Counted from the stretch's first letter, positions 15,864-25,826 are shown. The stretch is 64,000 nt of DNA from Citromicrobium sp. UBA3494 (GCA_002377695.1 DFQH01000009.1:62001-126000); one strand, 5' to 3'. Notes: generated from the sequence alone by a model not told the origin. Translations and numbers: made by a program.

Positions 15864-18134
15864 TCACTGCCCGGATGCCGCGTCGAGCGGCAATCTGCGC
15901 GAACGCTGCCCGGTTGCCGAAGCCAGCGCGTTGGCAATGGCGGGCGCGGCCACCACCGTCCCAAGCTCGCCGGGGTCGAACGGGTCGGCGCTGCTGCCAA
16001 CGAAATCGATCGCGATCTCCGGGCAGTCGGCAAGCGTGGGCAGGTTGAGCGAGGCAAGGCGGCTGGCCGTCGGCAGGCCGCGCCGGAAGCCGATGGCGGA
16101 CCCCAGCGCGAGCGACATGCCGTAGACCAGCCCGCCCTCGATCTGCTGGCGGGCAAGATCGCGATTGACGATTCGCCCGATGTGGGCCGCCACGCTCAGC
16201 CGGGTGACGCGCACCCCGCCCTCGCCCCGGCTGGCCTGCGCCACGCAGGCGATGCGGCCCGTGCGATTGCCCAGCTGCATGCGGTGACAGGCGAGGCCCT
16301 GCCCGCTGGCGATCTCTCCGCCGCTCCACTCGGCAAGCCGCGCGGCGCGTTGCAGCACCTCCACCATGCGCAGGTCCTGCCCCAGCATCGCGATGCGGTA
16401 GGAAAGCTTCTCCCGCCCCAGCGCTTCTGCCAGCTCGTCGATGAAGCACTCGGTGAAAAACGCGGTGATCGCATCGCCGCCGCCCCGCATGCGCGCGACC
16501 GGCAGGCCGATGGCAACGGGCACGTGATCGATCGCCAGATTGGGGATCGCATAAGGCGGGATTGCGCCGGACACTGCCAGCGGATCGCTCTCGCCCCGCG
16601 TGTTCTCGCGCGCGGCCCAGGTGGTCCGATTTTCGAACAGGCGGGCGCCCTGTTCGCGCATGAAGGGCGGGATCGCGATTCGGCTGGTCAATGCGATAAT
16701 GCTGCCATCGCGCCCCAGCCGGGCGGAAAGCTCGGCGGCGGCGGGGGCACGCGGCGGACTGGCGACCATTTCCTGCCAGCGCGACCAGACCAGCTGTACC
16801 GGACGGCCCAGCTCGCGCGCGATCACCGCAGCCTCGATCGCGTGCGTATGATCCAGCCGCGCATCGAAGCTGCCGCCTGCCGCCATGGGCACGAGGACGA
16901 CATTCTCCACGCCGATGCCCAGCGCGCGCGCCGCCGCGACCCGCGCACGCTCGGGCGCCTGGCTCGCCATCCACAGGGTCAGCTTGCCATCGTCGAGCCA
17001 GGCGGTGGCCGACGCCGTTTCCAGGGGGGCGTGGACCGCGGGCGCGATATCGTAGCGGCGGGCAAGCGTGGGCTCTCCGTCGAGCACTTCGCCCGCGCCG
17101 ACCAGCACGACCCGCTCGGCCGCGCCCTCCTCGAGACCTTCGGAGAGCGCCCTTGCAATCCCGTCGCTGTCGACCGGTGCGCCCGTGACGAACACCGGCT
17201 TCATCGCCTGCAGCGCCTTTTCGGCGGCCCACCATGTCTCGCCCGCCGCCGCGAGCCAGCGGTTGCCTTCGACGATGCCGACCAGCCCGCGCACGTTCGC
17301 AGCCGCCGCCGCGTCGTATCGCTTCAGCCGCGCGCGATCGGCCGGACCATGGCGGATCGCCACATGCACCATGCCCGGCAGCCGGACGTCACCAGCGAAA
17401 AGGAAGCTGCCATCGACCTTGGCCGGCAGATCGACCCGGGGAAAGGCAGTCTCGGCGGTAGTGCCCGCCCCGCGCGGTGGCTCGGCGGGCGGTTCGCTGT
17501 TGAGCGGCGCGATGTCGGGCGGATCGCGCCGGGCCGCGCCTTCGGCCAGCTCGGCGAAGCGCAGGCGGCGCTTGCCCGCAAGCACGAAGCCGTCCGTGGC
17601 TCTGCATTCTTCAGGCGAGACGCCCCAGCGCGCGGCGGCTTCCGCGATCAGCATGGCGCGCGCGGTGGCCGCCGCCTCGCGTGCCGGGCCTTCGTAAGCG
17701 GCCAGCGTGGTCCCGGCGGCGGTGGCATTGAACCGCGTGCGTTCGGCAAAGCGGCGGGCAAGCAGCGAATCCTCGCTGCCCGCGATATCGGCGCCGCCTG
17801 CCAGCCACAGCTGCGCCCAGTGGGCGGCGAGCGGCACGTTGGGGTAGGCGCCCGTGGGCGGGGCCGGTTCGACCGCGATCTGGCGCCAGTCCGCGCCGAG
17901 CTCCATCGCCACGATCTGCGGCAGCAGCGTGGTGACGCCCTGCCCCATCTCGCATTGCGGCATCGCGACCGTCACCACCCCGTCGGCGGCAATCTTCAGC
18001 CAGGCGTTGAAGCCGGCCTCACCCTCGGTCGGGGCCAGCGGCGCGCCGAAGCGCTGGGGCATGAGGACGAAGGCAATGGCAAGGCCACCGCCCGCCGCCG
18101 CGCCCGCCAGCACCCCCCGCCGCGAGATTCTCAT
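15864..18134 (-). CDS. Xanthine dehydrogenase-family molybdopterin-binding subunit (IorB-like), Tat-exported
   Basis: The 756-residue protein belongs to the molybdenum hydroxylase large subunits of the isoquinoline 1-oxidoreductase beta type. It begins with a twin-arginine signal (SRRGVLAGAAAGGGLAIAF), so a folded, cofactor-loaded protein is probably exported. Core motifs include FNAWLKIAADGVVTVAMPQCEMGQG near the start, KVDGSFLFAGDVRLPGMVHV, GSFDARLDHTHAIEAAV, AMRGGG-like substrate-loop segments (ARMRGGGDAITAFF) and ELGTVVAAPAIANAL near the end. The small 2Fe-2S partner (IorA) is not next to it, so it is an orphan. The gene overlaps mrp by 4 bases. The substrate is unknown. Confidence 0.88.
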   Translation of the reverse strand: MRISRRGVLAGAAAGGGLAIAFVLMPQRFGAPLAPTEGEAGFNAWLKIAADGVVTVAMPQCEMGQGVTTLLPQIVAMELGADWRQIAVEPAPPTGAYPNVPLAAHWAQLWLAGGADIAGSEDSLLARRFAERTRFNATAAGTTLAAYEGPAREAAATARAMLIAEAAARWGVSPEECRATDGFVLAGKRRLRFAELAEGAARRDPPDIAPLNSEPPAEPPRGAGTTAETAFPRVDLPAKVDGSFLFAGDVRLPGMVHVAIRHGPADRARLKRYDAAAAANVRGLVGIVEGNRWLAAAGETWWAAEKALQAMKPVFVTGAPVDSDGIARALSEGLEEGAAERVVLVGAGEVLDGEPTLARRYDIAPAVHAPLETASATAWLDDGKLTLWMASQAPERARVAAARALGIGVENVVLVPMAAGGSFDARLDHTHAIEAAVIARELGRPVQLVWSRWQEMVASPPRAPAAAELSARLGRDGSIIALTSRIAIPPFMREQGARLFENRTTWAARENTRGESDPLAVSGAIPPYAIPNLAIDHVPVAIGLPVARMRGGGDAITAFFTECFIDELAEALGREKLSYRIAMLGQDLRMVEVLQRAARLAEWSGGEIASGQGLACHRMQLGNRTGRIACVAQASRGEGGVRVTRLSVAAHIGRIVNRDLARQQIEGGLVYGMSLALGSAIGFRRGLPTASRLASLNLPTLADCPEIAIDFVGSSADPFDPGELGTVVAAPAIANALASATGQRSRRLPLDAASGQ

Positions 18135-19114
18135 GCGGCGCCGGTCCTCAGCGCTTCGTATATCCTGTCGGCGATAGCGCGATAGGCCGCGCCTTCGGGC
18201 GTGTCGCCCAGTGCGATAGGCGTACCCGCATCGCTCGCCTCGCGGATGGCAAGGCTGAGCGGAATGCGGCCGAGGAACGGCAGATCGAGCCGCCCGGCGG
18301 CACGTTCCACTCCGCCGCTGCCGAAGGGATCGCTCGCCTCGCCGCAGTGGGGGCAGACATAGCCCGCCATGTTCTCGATCAGGCCCAGGATCGGCACCTC
18401 TCCCTGATCGAACAACGATCCGGCACGCGCCGCATCGGCCAACGCCAGATCCTGCGGGGTGGAGACGATCACCGCCCCATCGGGGCGGAATTTCTGCAGC
18501 ATCGTGATCTGTACGTCGCCGGTGCCCGGCGGCAGATCGACCAGCAGCAGTTCCGCATCGCCCCAGTTGGCTTCGAACAATTGCGCGAGCGCGCGCCCCG
18601 CCATCGGCCCGCGCCAGGCGAGCGCGCGGCCCTTGTTCACGAGGTGCCCCATCGACAGCATCGGGATTTCCGCCGCGCCGACCACGGGCTGCAGCGTTTC
18701 TCCCTCGGCCTCGGGCTTCATGTCCTCGCTCTTGAGCAGGATCGGCTGCGAGGGGCCGTAGATATCGGCGTCGATCACGCCGACCTTCACCCCCGCCCGT
18801 TTCAGCGCGACCGCGAGATTGGCGGTGACGGTGGATTTGCCCACGCCGCCCTTGCCCGAACCGATGGCAACGATTCGCCGCTTCACGCGCTCGCCCATGA
18901 AGGCGACTGCGACCGTCTTGCCATCGGCGAGGTCGTCCAGGGCTTCCTTCAGCTCGGTTTCGGCCGCGCCGCGCGCCGCCGCGTCCAGCCCGGTTCCTTC
19001 GACAACCAGCGAGATCGCGCCCTCGCGCACCCGCACCGCTGCCAGCCGATCCGCAAGCCCGGGGCGCAGCGCCGCCCTCACCTTGCCAACGTCCACTGTT
19101 TCTTCCTGTGTCAC
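18131..19114 (-). CDS. mrp: Mrp/NBP35-family iron-sulfur carrier ATPase
   Basis: This 327-residue P-loop ATPase (ApbC/Mrp) holds and delivers Fe-S clusters to apoproteins. It has a short N-terminal MIP18/DUF59-like domain (about 1-70) and the deviant Walker A GSGKGGVGKST. Next come VGVIDADIYGPSQP, Walker B-like LLLVDLPPGTGD, and the cluster-binding CPHC motif in NMAGYVCPHCGE. It is the upstream gene of a two-gene unit with the IorB-like oxidoreductase subunit (ATGA overlap), and it is divergent from hflK. The coupling suggests, without proving, a link to maturation of that enzyme's Fe-S partner. Confidence 0.95.
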   Translation of the reverse strand: MTQEETVDVGKVRAALRPGLADRLAAVRVREGAISLVVEGTGLDAAARGAAETELKEALDDLADGKTVAVAFMGERVKRRIVAIGSGKGGVGKSTVTANLAVALKRAGVKVGVIDADIYGPSQPILLKSEDMKPEAEGETLQPVVGAAEIPMLSMGHLVNKGRALAWRGPMAGRALAQLFEANWGDAELLLVDLPPGTGDVQITMLQKFRPDGAVIVSTPQDLALADAARAGSLFDQGEVPILGLIENMAGYVCPHCGEASDPFGSGGVERAAGRLDLPFLGRIPLSLAIREASDAGTPIALGDTPEGAAYRAIADRIYEALRTGAA

Positions 19115-19188
19115 GCGGGCGTCAATAACAGCAAAAATGCGCGGGCAACCCCTGTTTTTCGTTGCGCGGTGTACCTATAACGGCAGGC

Positions 19189-20388
19189 ATGAAAATCTTG
19201 GACGGGTTTCACTCGAAAATTGGGCTGGCCATGGCCGGCAAGAATCCATGGGGCGGTTCATCCGGTGGCTCATCGGACGATGGCGACGGTTCCGACCGGC
19301 CCGAGGGCGACAAGAGCGGCGATAAAGGCAGCAAGCCCTCCGGTCCGCGCAACCCATGGCTGCCGCAGGGCGGCGACCGGCGCGGCGACGGCGAACGGCG
19401 CTCTGCCTCGATCGAGGATATCTTCAAGAACCGCGGCCCCGAAGGCCCGCGCCGCCGGCCCGGCGGCGGCGGCCCGGGCGGCCCGAATTTCCGTTTCCCG
19501 GACCGTCCCGGCGGCAAGAGCTGGGTGCCGGTGATCATTGCGATCGTCGCGATCATCTGGCTTGCCGTCACCATGACCCACCAGGTCGGCCCGCGCGAGC
19601 AGGGCGTGGTGACATGGCTGGGCGGCAAATATTCACGCACGCTGCAGCCGGGCATCAACTTCACCGCGCCGTGGCCGATCCAGGTCGTCGATATCGAGAA
19701 TGTCAGCGAGATTCGCCAGAACGCCATCGGCGAAGGGGGCGAAAACCTGATCCTGACCGGGGACCAGAACCTGGTCGACCTGTCCTACCTCGTGCGCTGG
19801 AACATCAAGGACCTCGTCCAGTTTCGCTTCGCGCTCGCCGAGCCGGAAGAAACGCTGACCGAGGTGGCCGAATCGGCGGTGCGCGCCGCCGTGGCCGAGA
19901 CCGAGCTGGACACCGTCCTTTCGGGTGAAGGGCGCGAAACCGTCGAGACGCGGGTGCGCCAGCGGATGCAGACGCTGCTGGACGCCTATGGCGCGGGGAT
20001 CGCGGTGCAGGGCGTCGAGATCGCCCGGACCGAGGCTCCGCAGCAGGTGATCGAGGCGTTCAACGACGTGCTCGCCGCCCGGCAGGACCGAGAGCGCAAC
20101 CTGAACGAGGCACGCCGCTACGAACAGCAGCTGCTGGCGCAGGCGCAGGGTAGCGCGGCGGAGTTCAACGAGATCTACGAACAGTACCGTCTCGCGCCCG
20201 AAGTGACGCGGCGCAGGCTCTATTACGAGACCATGGAGAGCGTGCTGTCGACCACCGACAAGACCATCGTCGAAACCGATAGCGGCGTGACCCCCTATCT
20301 GCCGCTGCCCGAAATCCGCCGCCGCGCGCAGGCGCAGCCGGCACCGGCAACGGCGCCCTCGGCCGACAATGCGGGAGGCAGCCAATGA
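19189..20388 (+). CDS. hflK: FtsH protease modulator HflK
   Basis: The 399-residue inner-membrane protein has a long cytoplasmic Gly/Pro/Arg-rich N terminus, one membrane span (SWVPVIIAIVAIIWLAVTM, about 110-128), then a periplasmic SPFH/Band 7 domain (VGPREQGVVTWLGGKYSRTLQPGINF). A coiled region (ARQDRERNLNEARRYEQQLLAQAQG) and a Pro/Ala-rich tail follow. With HflC it forms the large cage around FtsH that limits access of membrane substrates. The start is taken at ATG 19189; ATG 19231 (MAGKNPW) is an alternative. It overlaps hflC by 4 bases. Confidence 0.95.
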   Translation: MKILDGFHSKIGLAMAGKNPWGGSSGGSSDDGDGSDRPEGDKSGDKGSKPSGPRNPWLPQGGDRRGDGERRSASIEDIFKNRGPEGPRRRPGGGGPGGPNFRFPDRPGGKSWVPVIIAIVAIIWLAVTMTHQVGPREQGVVTWLGGKYSRTLQPGINFTAPWPIQVVDIENVSEIRQNAIGEGGENLILTGDQNLVDLSYLVRWNIKDLVQFRFALAEPEETLTEVAESAVRAAVAETELDTVLSGEGRETVETRVRQRMQTLLDAYGAGIAVQGVEIARTEAPQQVIEAFNDVLAARQDRERNLNEARRYEQQLLAQAQGSAAEFNEIYEQYRLAPEVTRRRLYYETMESVLSTTDKTIVETDSGVTPYLPLPEIRRRAQAQPAPATAPSADNAGGSQ

Positions 20389-21227
20389 GCCGTATCTGGA
20401 ACGACTACAAGGGCGCCGTGATCGCGGTGCTGGCGCTGATCGTCATCCTGCTGATGAGCGTGGTGATCGTGCCCGAAACCCATCAGGCCGTGGTGATCCG
20501 GACGGGTGAGCCCGTGCGGGTGGCGAACAATTTCGATCCGGACGAACGCTATGGCCAGACCGGCTCCGGCATGATCCTGCGCATCCCGATCCTCGAGCGG
20601 GTGCAGCTGGTCGACAAGCGCATCCTCGATCTGGACATGGAGGGCGAAACCGTCCTCTCAAACGACCAGCAGCGTCTGGAAGTGAACGCCTATGCGCGGA
20701 TGCGGATTTTCGATCCGGTGCTGTTCGTTGAGGCCGCAGGGACGGAAGAGCAGCTGCGCAACCAGCTCGAACCGATCCTCACCTCCGTGCTGCGGCAGGA
20801 GCTTGGCCGGCGGACCTTCGCCAGCCTGCTGACGCCCGAACGCGGCAACGCGATGACCAACATCCGTAACGCGCTGGACCGGCAAGCCCGGCAGTACGGG
20901 GCGCAGGTGCTCGACGTGCGGATCAAGCGCGCCGACCTGCCGCAGGGCACGCCGCTGCAAGCTGCCTTCACCCGGATGCAGTCGGACCGGCAGGAAGAAG
21001 CCGAGACGATCCGTGCGGGCGGCCGCCGCGATGCGCAGATCATCCGCGCCGAAGCCGACGCCGAGGCCGCCCAGATCTATGCCGAAGCCTTCAACAAGGA
21101 CCCGGAATTCTACGATTTCTACCGCGCGATGCAGAGTTACCGCACCACGTTCATGAACGACAATGCCGAAAGCTCGGTGATCCTGTCGCCCGACAACGAA
21201 TATCTGCGGCAATTCCGCGGGCGGTGA
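20385..21227 (+). CDS. hflC: FtsH protease modulator HflC
   Basis: The 280-residue partner of HflK has a membrane span near the N terminus (GAVIAVLALIVILLMSVVIV, about 10-29). An SPFH domain follows (ETHQAVVIRTGEPVRV through LRQELGRRTFASLL), then an Ala/Glu-rich helix (IIRAEADAEAAQIYAEAF) and the typical end FYRAMQSYRTTF...SPDNEYLRQF. It is translationally coupled to hflK through ATGA. The degP gene follows 159 bases later on the same strand, grouping membrane and periplasmic quality control. Confidence 0.95.
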   Translation: MSRIWNDYKGAVIAVLALIVILLMSVVIVPETHQAVVIRTGEPVRVANNFDPDERYGQTGSGMILRIPILERVQLVDKRILDLDMEGETVLSNDQQRLEVNAYARMRIFDPVLFVEAAGTEEQLRNQLEPILTSVLRQELGRRTFASLLTPERGNAMTNIRNALDRQARQYGAQVLDVRIKRADLPQGTPLQAAFTRMQSDRQEEAETIRAGGRRDAQIIRAEADAEAAQIYAEAFNKDPEFYDFYRAMQSYRTTFMNDNAESSVILSPDNEYLRQFRGR

Positions 21228-21386
21228 TGCCCGCTGGTCGATCCCTGTGGCCTCTCGGCAGAGTGGCCCGGGCTCGTTCAATCGCGATTAAGCGCCCGCC
21301 GCCTTCAGTCGGCGCGGGATAGAGAACGGCTGCTCGCGCATTGATTGCGCGAGCGGGGCCGAGACAAGAAGAGGAACAAGAAGGAC

Positions 21387-22919
21387 GTGAGACCCGTGCG
21401 ATATGCTTATGGCCTGACTTCGGCGCTGCTGATCGGTGGCGCGACCATCTCCCTGGTGACCGGCCAGCCCGCTGGCGCGCAGGTCGCCCAGAACGACGAC
21501 AGCCGGATCCAGACCACCGTGCCGCGCGCCGGTGCGCCTGCCAGCTTTGCCGACCTGACCGAACAGCTCGCCCCGGCGGTGGTGAACATCTCCACCCGCC
21601 AGCGGGTCGAGGTGCAGAGCGCCAATCCCTTCGCGGGCACGCCCTTCGAAGGCCTGTTCGGCGATCGCCGTGGTGGCGGCCAGCCGACCACGCGCGAAGG
21701 CCAGTCGCTCGGCTCGGGCTTCATCATCTCGGCCGACGGGTATGTGGTTACGAATAATCACGTGGTTACGCCGCAGGGCAACGGCACGGTCGAGGAAATC
21801 ACCGTGACCATGCCCGACGGCGCGGAATACGAGGCGGAGCTGGTCGGCAAGGATGCCGATTCCGACCTCGCCGTGCTCAAGATCAGCCGCGGCGAGCCCT
21901 TCCCGTTCGTGAAGTTCGGCGATTCCGCTTCGGCGCGCGCAGGCGACTGGGTGGTTGCGATCGGCAATCCCTTCGGCCTCGGCGGTACGGTGACCAGCGG
22001 GATCATTTCCTCCGTGCTGCGCACCGCCGGTGCCGGTGCCTACGACCGCTTCATCCAGACCGACGCCGCGATCAACCGCGGTAACTCCGGCGGCCCGCTG
22101 TTCGACATGCAGGGCAACGTCATCGGCATCAACAACGCCATCCTCTCGCCTTCGGGCGGCAGCGTGGGCGTGGGCTTCGCCATCCCCGCAGACACCGCCG
22201 CGCCGATCGTGGAGCGGCTGCGCCGGGGCGAGACCATCGAACGCGGCTATCTGGGCGTGGGCATCGGCCCCGTGACGGACGATTTCGCCGCCGCACTCGG
22301 CCTGCCACGCAACCGTGGCGAGGTGGTGCAGTCGGTCGTCGACGACGAAGCGGCGGCACGTGCCGGTATCGAACCGGGCGATGTCGTGATCGCGGTCAAC
22401 GGGCGTGACGTCACGCCCGACCAGACGCTGTCCTTCCTCGTCGCCAACGTGAAGCCGGGCACGACCATCCCGATCACGCTGATCCGCGATGGCCAGCGCC
22501 GCACGGTCAATGTGACGGTCGGCACCCGGCCCAGCGCGGAAGAGCTGCGCGAATCGCAGATGTTCAGCGAAGACGATGCGGAAGACCAGATGAACGCGCC
22601 GCTCGACGGCAACGAGTTCCTCGCACAGAAGCTCGGCCTTGGCGCGGTCGCTATCAACCCGGCGATTGCCCGCCAGCTGGGCGTTTCGGCGGATACGCGC
22701 GGTCTTGCGATTGCGGCGGTGAACCCGAATTCGGACGCCGCGCGCAAGGGCATCCAGCGCCGCGACATCATCCTTTCGGCCAACTACCAGACCGTGACCT
22801 CGACCGAGCAGCTCGAGAGCATCGTGCGCGAGGCGGAAGAGGAAGGCCGCGAGGCGATCGTACTGCGCATCCAGCGCATTCGCGGGCCCGCAGGCTACGT
22901 CGCCGTGCGCATCCAGTAA
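21387..22919 (+). CDS. degP: Do/DegP-type periplasmic serine protease
   Basis: The 510-residue HtrA-family protease/chaperone acts in the periplasm. It has an N-terminal signal (YAYGLTSALLIGGATISLVTGQPAGAQ) and a trypsin-like domain with triad His125 (VTNNHVV), Asp160 (DSDLAVLK) and Ser234 (GNSGGPL). Two PDZ domains follow (about 290-385, beginning GYLGVGIGPVTDDFA, and 410-505). I start it at GTG 21387; GTG 21396 and an upstream TTG at 21345 are alternatives, and none has an ideal Shine-Dalgarno. A strong terminator follows. It lies downstream of hflKC, with which it shares a quality-control role. Confidence 0.94.
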   Translation: MRPVRYAYGLTSALLIGGATISLVTGQPAGAQVAQNDDSRIQTTVPRAGAPASFADLTEQLAPAVVNISTRQRVEVQSANPFAGTPFEGLFGDRRGGGQPTTREGQSLGSGFIISADGYVVTNNHVVTPQGNGTVEEITVTMPDGAEYEAELVGKDADSDLAVLKISRGEPFPFVKFGDSASARAGDWVVAIGNPFGLGGTVTSGIISSVLRTAGAGAYDRFIQTDAAINRGNSGGPLFDMQGNVIGINNAILSPSGGSVGVGFAIPADTAAPIVERLRRGETIERGYLGVGIGPVTDDFAAALGLPRNRGEVVQSVVDDEAAARAGIEPGDVVIAVNGRDVTPDQTLSFLVANVKPGTTIPITLIRDGQRRTVNVTVGTRPSAEELRESQMFSEDDAEDQMNAPLDGNEFLAQKLGLGAVAINPAIARQLGVSADTRGLAIAAVNPNSDAARKGIQRRDIILSANYQTVTSTEQLESIVREAEEEGREAIVLRIQRIRGPAGYVAVRIQ

Positions 22920-22939
22920 GCCGCCAGGCCCCATCACGC

Positions 22940-22979
22940 AAAAAGGCCCCGTCGGAGCGATCCGGCGGGGCCTTTTTCT
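22940..22979. terminator. Bidirectional rho-independent terminator
   Basis: AAAAAGGCCCCG pairs with CGGGGCCTTTTT around a GC-rich inner stem (GTCGG with CCGGC), with A- and T-runs on both sides. It lies between convergent degP and the PBP1A gene and should serve both. Confidence 0.92.
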
Positions 22980-23008
22980 TGTCGGTGCTGGATGGGTGCC
23001 AGCGCTGG

Positions 23009-25219
23009 CTAGTAGATCTGTTCGCGCTGCTGGGGCGGCAGGGCCGGCGCATCTCCCCGGCCCGGCTGGGCCGGTTGCGGCGATGGCCGTGGCTGGGGAG
23101 GCTGTTGCTGCTGGGGCGGCTGATTACGCGCGCCCTGCCCGCCCTGGTTGCCGCCGCCGATTGCACGGTCGAGGAAGTCATCGTCCGCCGCCTGCGGCTC
23201 GCCATCCGCGCCTTCGCCCGGCTGCGGCCGGGGCCGCTCGGTCACGCCTTCGCTCGCCGGACCAGCTTCGCCCGCGCCGCGGCCGGGTTCGATCAGGTTG
23301 CCCTGTTCGTCGATGAAGTAATAATCGTCCGGGTCGCCGTAGTAGAATTCCTCGTCCGGCTCGATCTGCCATTCGGGCAGGTCGGTATCGGTGTTGAAAG
23401 GCTCCACCGGCCGATCCTTCACCGCAAAACGCATGAAGGCGGCGAAGGCCTGGGCAGGCGCCCGCCCGCCCGACAGGCCGGAGACCGCCTTGTTATCGTC
23501 GCGCCCCATCCACACGCCGGTGGTGATGCCGGAGGAGAAGCCGACGAAGTATCCGTCCTTGTTCGAACTGGTGGTCCCGGTCTTGCCTGCAACCGGGCGT
23601 CCGATCTGCGCGGCGCGGCCCGTGCCGGTCTGCACGGCGGCCTGCAGCAGGTCGGTCATCTGCGTGGCGACGTAATCCGGAACCAGGCGGACCTCGCGCG
23701 ACTGTTCGTGCTGGTAAAGCGTTTCGCCGCCGGTCGTGGTCACCTTGGTGATCCCGTAGGGCTCCACCGCCATTCCGCCTGCCGACACGGCAGCAAACGC
23801 GCGGGTCATGTCCAGCAGGCGCACGGTCGAGCTGCCCAAGACCATCGAGGGGAAGGTGGAGATTTCCGAGGTGATGCCGAAGCGTCGCGCCATCGAAGCG
23901 ACCGTGCCGAAGCCCACTTCGTTGCCCAGCTGCGCGGCCACGGTGTTGACCGAATAGGCGAAGGCCTGGCGCACAGTCATTTCGCCGGCGAAACGGCCGT
24001 TGTAATTTCGCGGGCTCCAGTCGCCGATGGTGATCGGCGCATCGACCACCGTGTCATCGACGCGATAGCCCGATTCCAGCGCGGCGAGGTAGACGAACAG
24101 TTTCCAGGCCGAACCCGGCTGGCGCTGCGCCACCGTGGCGCGGTTGAAATTGCTGGTCACGTAATCCGTCCCGCCGACCAGCGCGCGGATTGCTCCGTCC
24201 CGGTCCAGCGCGACCAGCGCGCCCTGCGCCCCTTCAGGCGCGTTGGACTTGATCGCAGCGGTGGCCGCGCCCTGCATTCCGATATCGATGGTGGTCCACA
24301 CCTCGATCGGCTCAAGCGTGTTGGGCAGCAGGATATCGAGCTGGGGCAGGGCCCAGTCTGTGAAATAGCGGACCGAGTTCTGTCCGGCCTCTTGCTTCAG
24401 CTTAACCGCCGACGGATCGACCGATGCCTGTTCGGCGGTGATCCGGCCCTGTTCGCGCATCAGCCGCAGCACCACCTGCGCGCGGCCCACGGCGGCATCG
24501 ACATCGGCGGTGGGGGAATAGCGGCTGGGCGCCTTGACCAGCCCGGCGATGATCGCGGCCTCTGCGGTCGAAAGCTCGGTCGCGGGGTGGCTGAAGAACT
24601 TGCGGCTCGCGCTGTCCACGCCATAGGCGCCGCCGCCGAAATAGACCTTGTTGAGGTACAGTTCGAGGATCTGCTCCTTGTCGAACTTCGCCTCCAGCGC
24701 CAGCGCCAGCACGGCTTCGCGCAGCTTGCGGTCGATCGTGCGGTTGGAGTTTAGAAAGACGTTGCGCGCCAATTGCTGCGTAATGGTCGAGGTCCCGGCG
24801 ACGCGCGCGCGCGAACCCATGATCGGTTCCAGGAACGCACCGCCGGTGCGCCAGATATCGACCCCGAAGTGCGAATAGAACCGGCGATCCTCCACCGCGA
24901 TCATCGCCTGCTTCATGACGGCCGGAATTTCTTCCTTGTCCAGCCATTCGCCGTAACTCGGCCCCAGCTCCACGATTTCGCTGCCGTCCGCGGCGCGCAC
25001 GACGATGGTCTGCGCGGTCTGCGCGGCTTTCAGCTCTTCGTAGGAGGGAAGCGATCGCGCCGCGAAGGCGACCGCAAGCAGCAGAAAGAGAACCGCGAGC
25101 GAAGCGAGCCCGCCCGCCCACATGATCGTCAGGCGGAGCCAGCGAGGTGTCTTTTCCCACGTTTCGGCTCCGGGAAACCGGCTTTCCCGCTGCTTGCGCG
25201 CGGTGCGAATTCTCGCCAT
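23009..25219 (-). CDS. Class A penicillin-binding protein (PBP1A type)
   Basis: This 736-residue bifunctional peptidoglycan synthase is anchored by one N-terminal span (about 30-54). The GT51 glycosyltransferase domain has the catalytic EDRRFYSHFGVD (Glu110), TSTITQQLARN and the KVYFGGGAYGV segment. The transpeptidase domain has Ser370 in QPGSAWK, the SVN triad in AYSVNTVAAQ, and the KTGTT box. It carries a C-terminal acidic and then Pro/Gln/Gly-rich tail of about 100 residues (about 635-736), probably disordered. It polymerises and cross-links glycan strands at the inner membrane. It is monocistronic, convergent with degP. Confidence 0.95.
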   Translation of the reverse strand: MARIRTARKQRESRFPGAETWEKTPRWLRLTIMWAGGLASLAVLFLLLAVAFAARSLPSYEELKAAQTAQTIVVRAADGSEIVELGPSYGEWLDKEEIPAVMKQAMIAVEDRRFYSHFGVDIWRTGGAFLEPIMGSRARVAGTSTITQQLARNVFLNSNRTIDRKLREAVLALALEAKFDKEQILELYLNKVYFGGGAYGVDSASRKFFSHPATELSTAEAAIIAGLVKAPSRYSPTADVDAAVGRAQVVLRLMREQGRITAEQASVDPSAVKLKQEAGQNSVRYFTDWALPQLDILLPNTLEPIEVWTTIDIGMQGAATAAIKSNAPEGAQGALVALDRDGAIRALVGGTDYVTSNFNRATVAQRQPGSAWKLFVYLAALESGYRVDDTVVDAPITIGDWSPRNYNGRFAGEMTVRQAFAYSVNTVAAQLGNEVGFGTVASMARRFGITSEISTFPSMVLGSSTVRLLDMTRAFAAVSAGGMAVEPYGITKVTTTGGETLYQHEQSREVRLVPDYVATQMTDLLQAAVQTGTGRAAQIGRPVAGKTGTTSSNKDGYFVGFSSGITTGVWMGRDDNKAVSGLSGGRAPAQAFAAFMRFAVKDRPVEPFNTDTDLPEWQIEPDEEFYYGDPDDYYFIDEQGNLIEPGRGAGEAGPASEGVTERPRPQPGEGADGEPQAADDDFLDRAIGGGNQGGQGARNQPPQQQQPPQPRPSPQPAQPGRGDAPALPPQQREQIY

Positions 25220-25331
25220 CTAAATGCTCTCATCCCGGCCTGCGGCGCATGCATGCGCCCTTGAAGAGTGCCGCTATGCATAGGCCAAGCTCAATGGCGA
25301 ATGAACGACATTTTTTCGCCTTAATTCGCGA

Positions 25332-25760
25332 TCAGTTCCCCGCGGGCAACTGCCCCGCCGCTTCGAATTCAAGCGCGACGGAATTGATGCAGTAGCGCAG
25401 GCCCGTGGGCTTCGGGCCATCGGGGAAGACATGGCCCAGATGGCTCTCGCACTTGGCGCAGAGCACTTCGGTACGGGTCATGCCGTGGGAGACATCCTCC
25501 CTGGTCTGGACCGCGGTACCATCGGCAGGCGCATAGAAGCTGGGCCAGCCCGATCCGCTATCGTATTTCTGATCGCTGAGGAAAACCAGGTTTCCGCAGG
25601 CGGCGCAGTGATACTCGCCGTCATCCTTCAGCTTGTCGTACGCACCGGTAAAGGCGCGTTCGGTGCCGCCCTCGCGCAGAACATGAAACTGCTCGCGGCT
25701 CAGCCGCTCGCGCCATTGGTCCTGCGTCAGGTCGAGCTTGTCGGTCGTGGTATCGGTCAT
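25332..25760 (-). CDS. msrB: Peptide methionine (R)-S-oxide reductase
   Basis: MsrB reduces the R epimer of methionine sulfoxide. The 142-residue protein has two zinc-binding CxxC pairs (Cys52/Cys55 in HCAACG and Cys101/Cys104 in CAKC), the SGSGWPSF region and catalytic Cys124 in [11 protein letters not shown]. The start at 25760 is chosen for its AAGGAG Shine-Dalgarno at good spacing; the frame open upstream has no homology. It follows the GST-family gene by 66 bases, so the two may form a redox-repair unit. Confidence 0.96.
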   Translation of the reverse strand: MTDTTTDKLDLTQDQWRERLSREQFHVLREGGTERAFTGAYDKLKDDGEYHCAACGNLVFLSDQKYDSGSGWPSFYAPADGTAVQTREDVSHGMTRTEVLCAKCESHLGHVFPDGPKPTGLRYCINSVALEFEAAGQLPAGN

Positions 25761-25826
25761 AACAGGGACTCCTTCAGGGAATCGATATGGCCCTTGCGCG
25801 GATCGGTTCCAGCCCGAGCGATCCAC

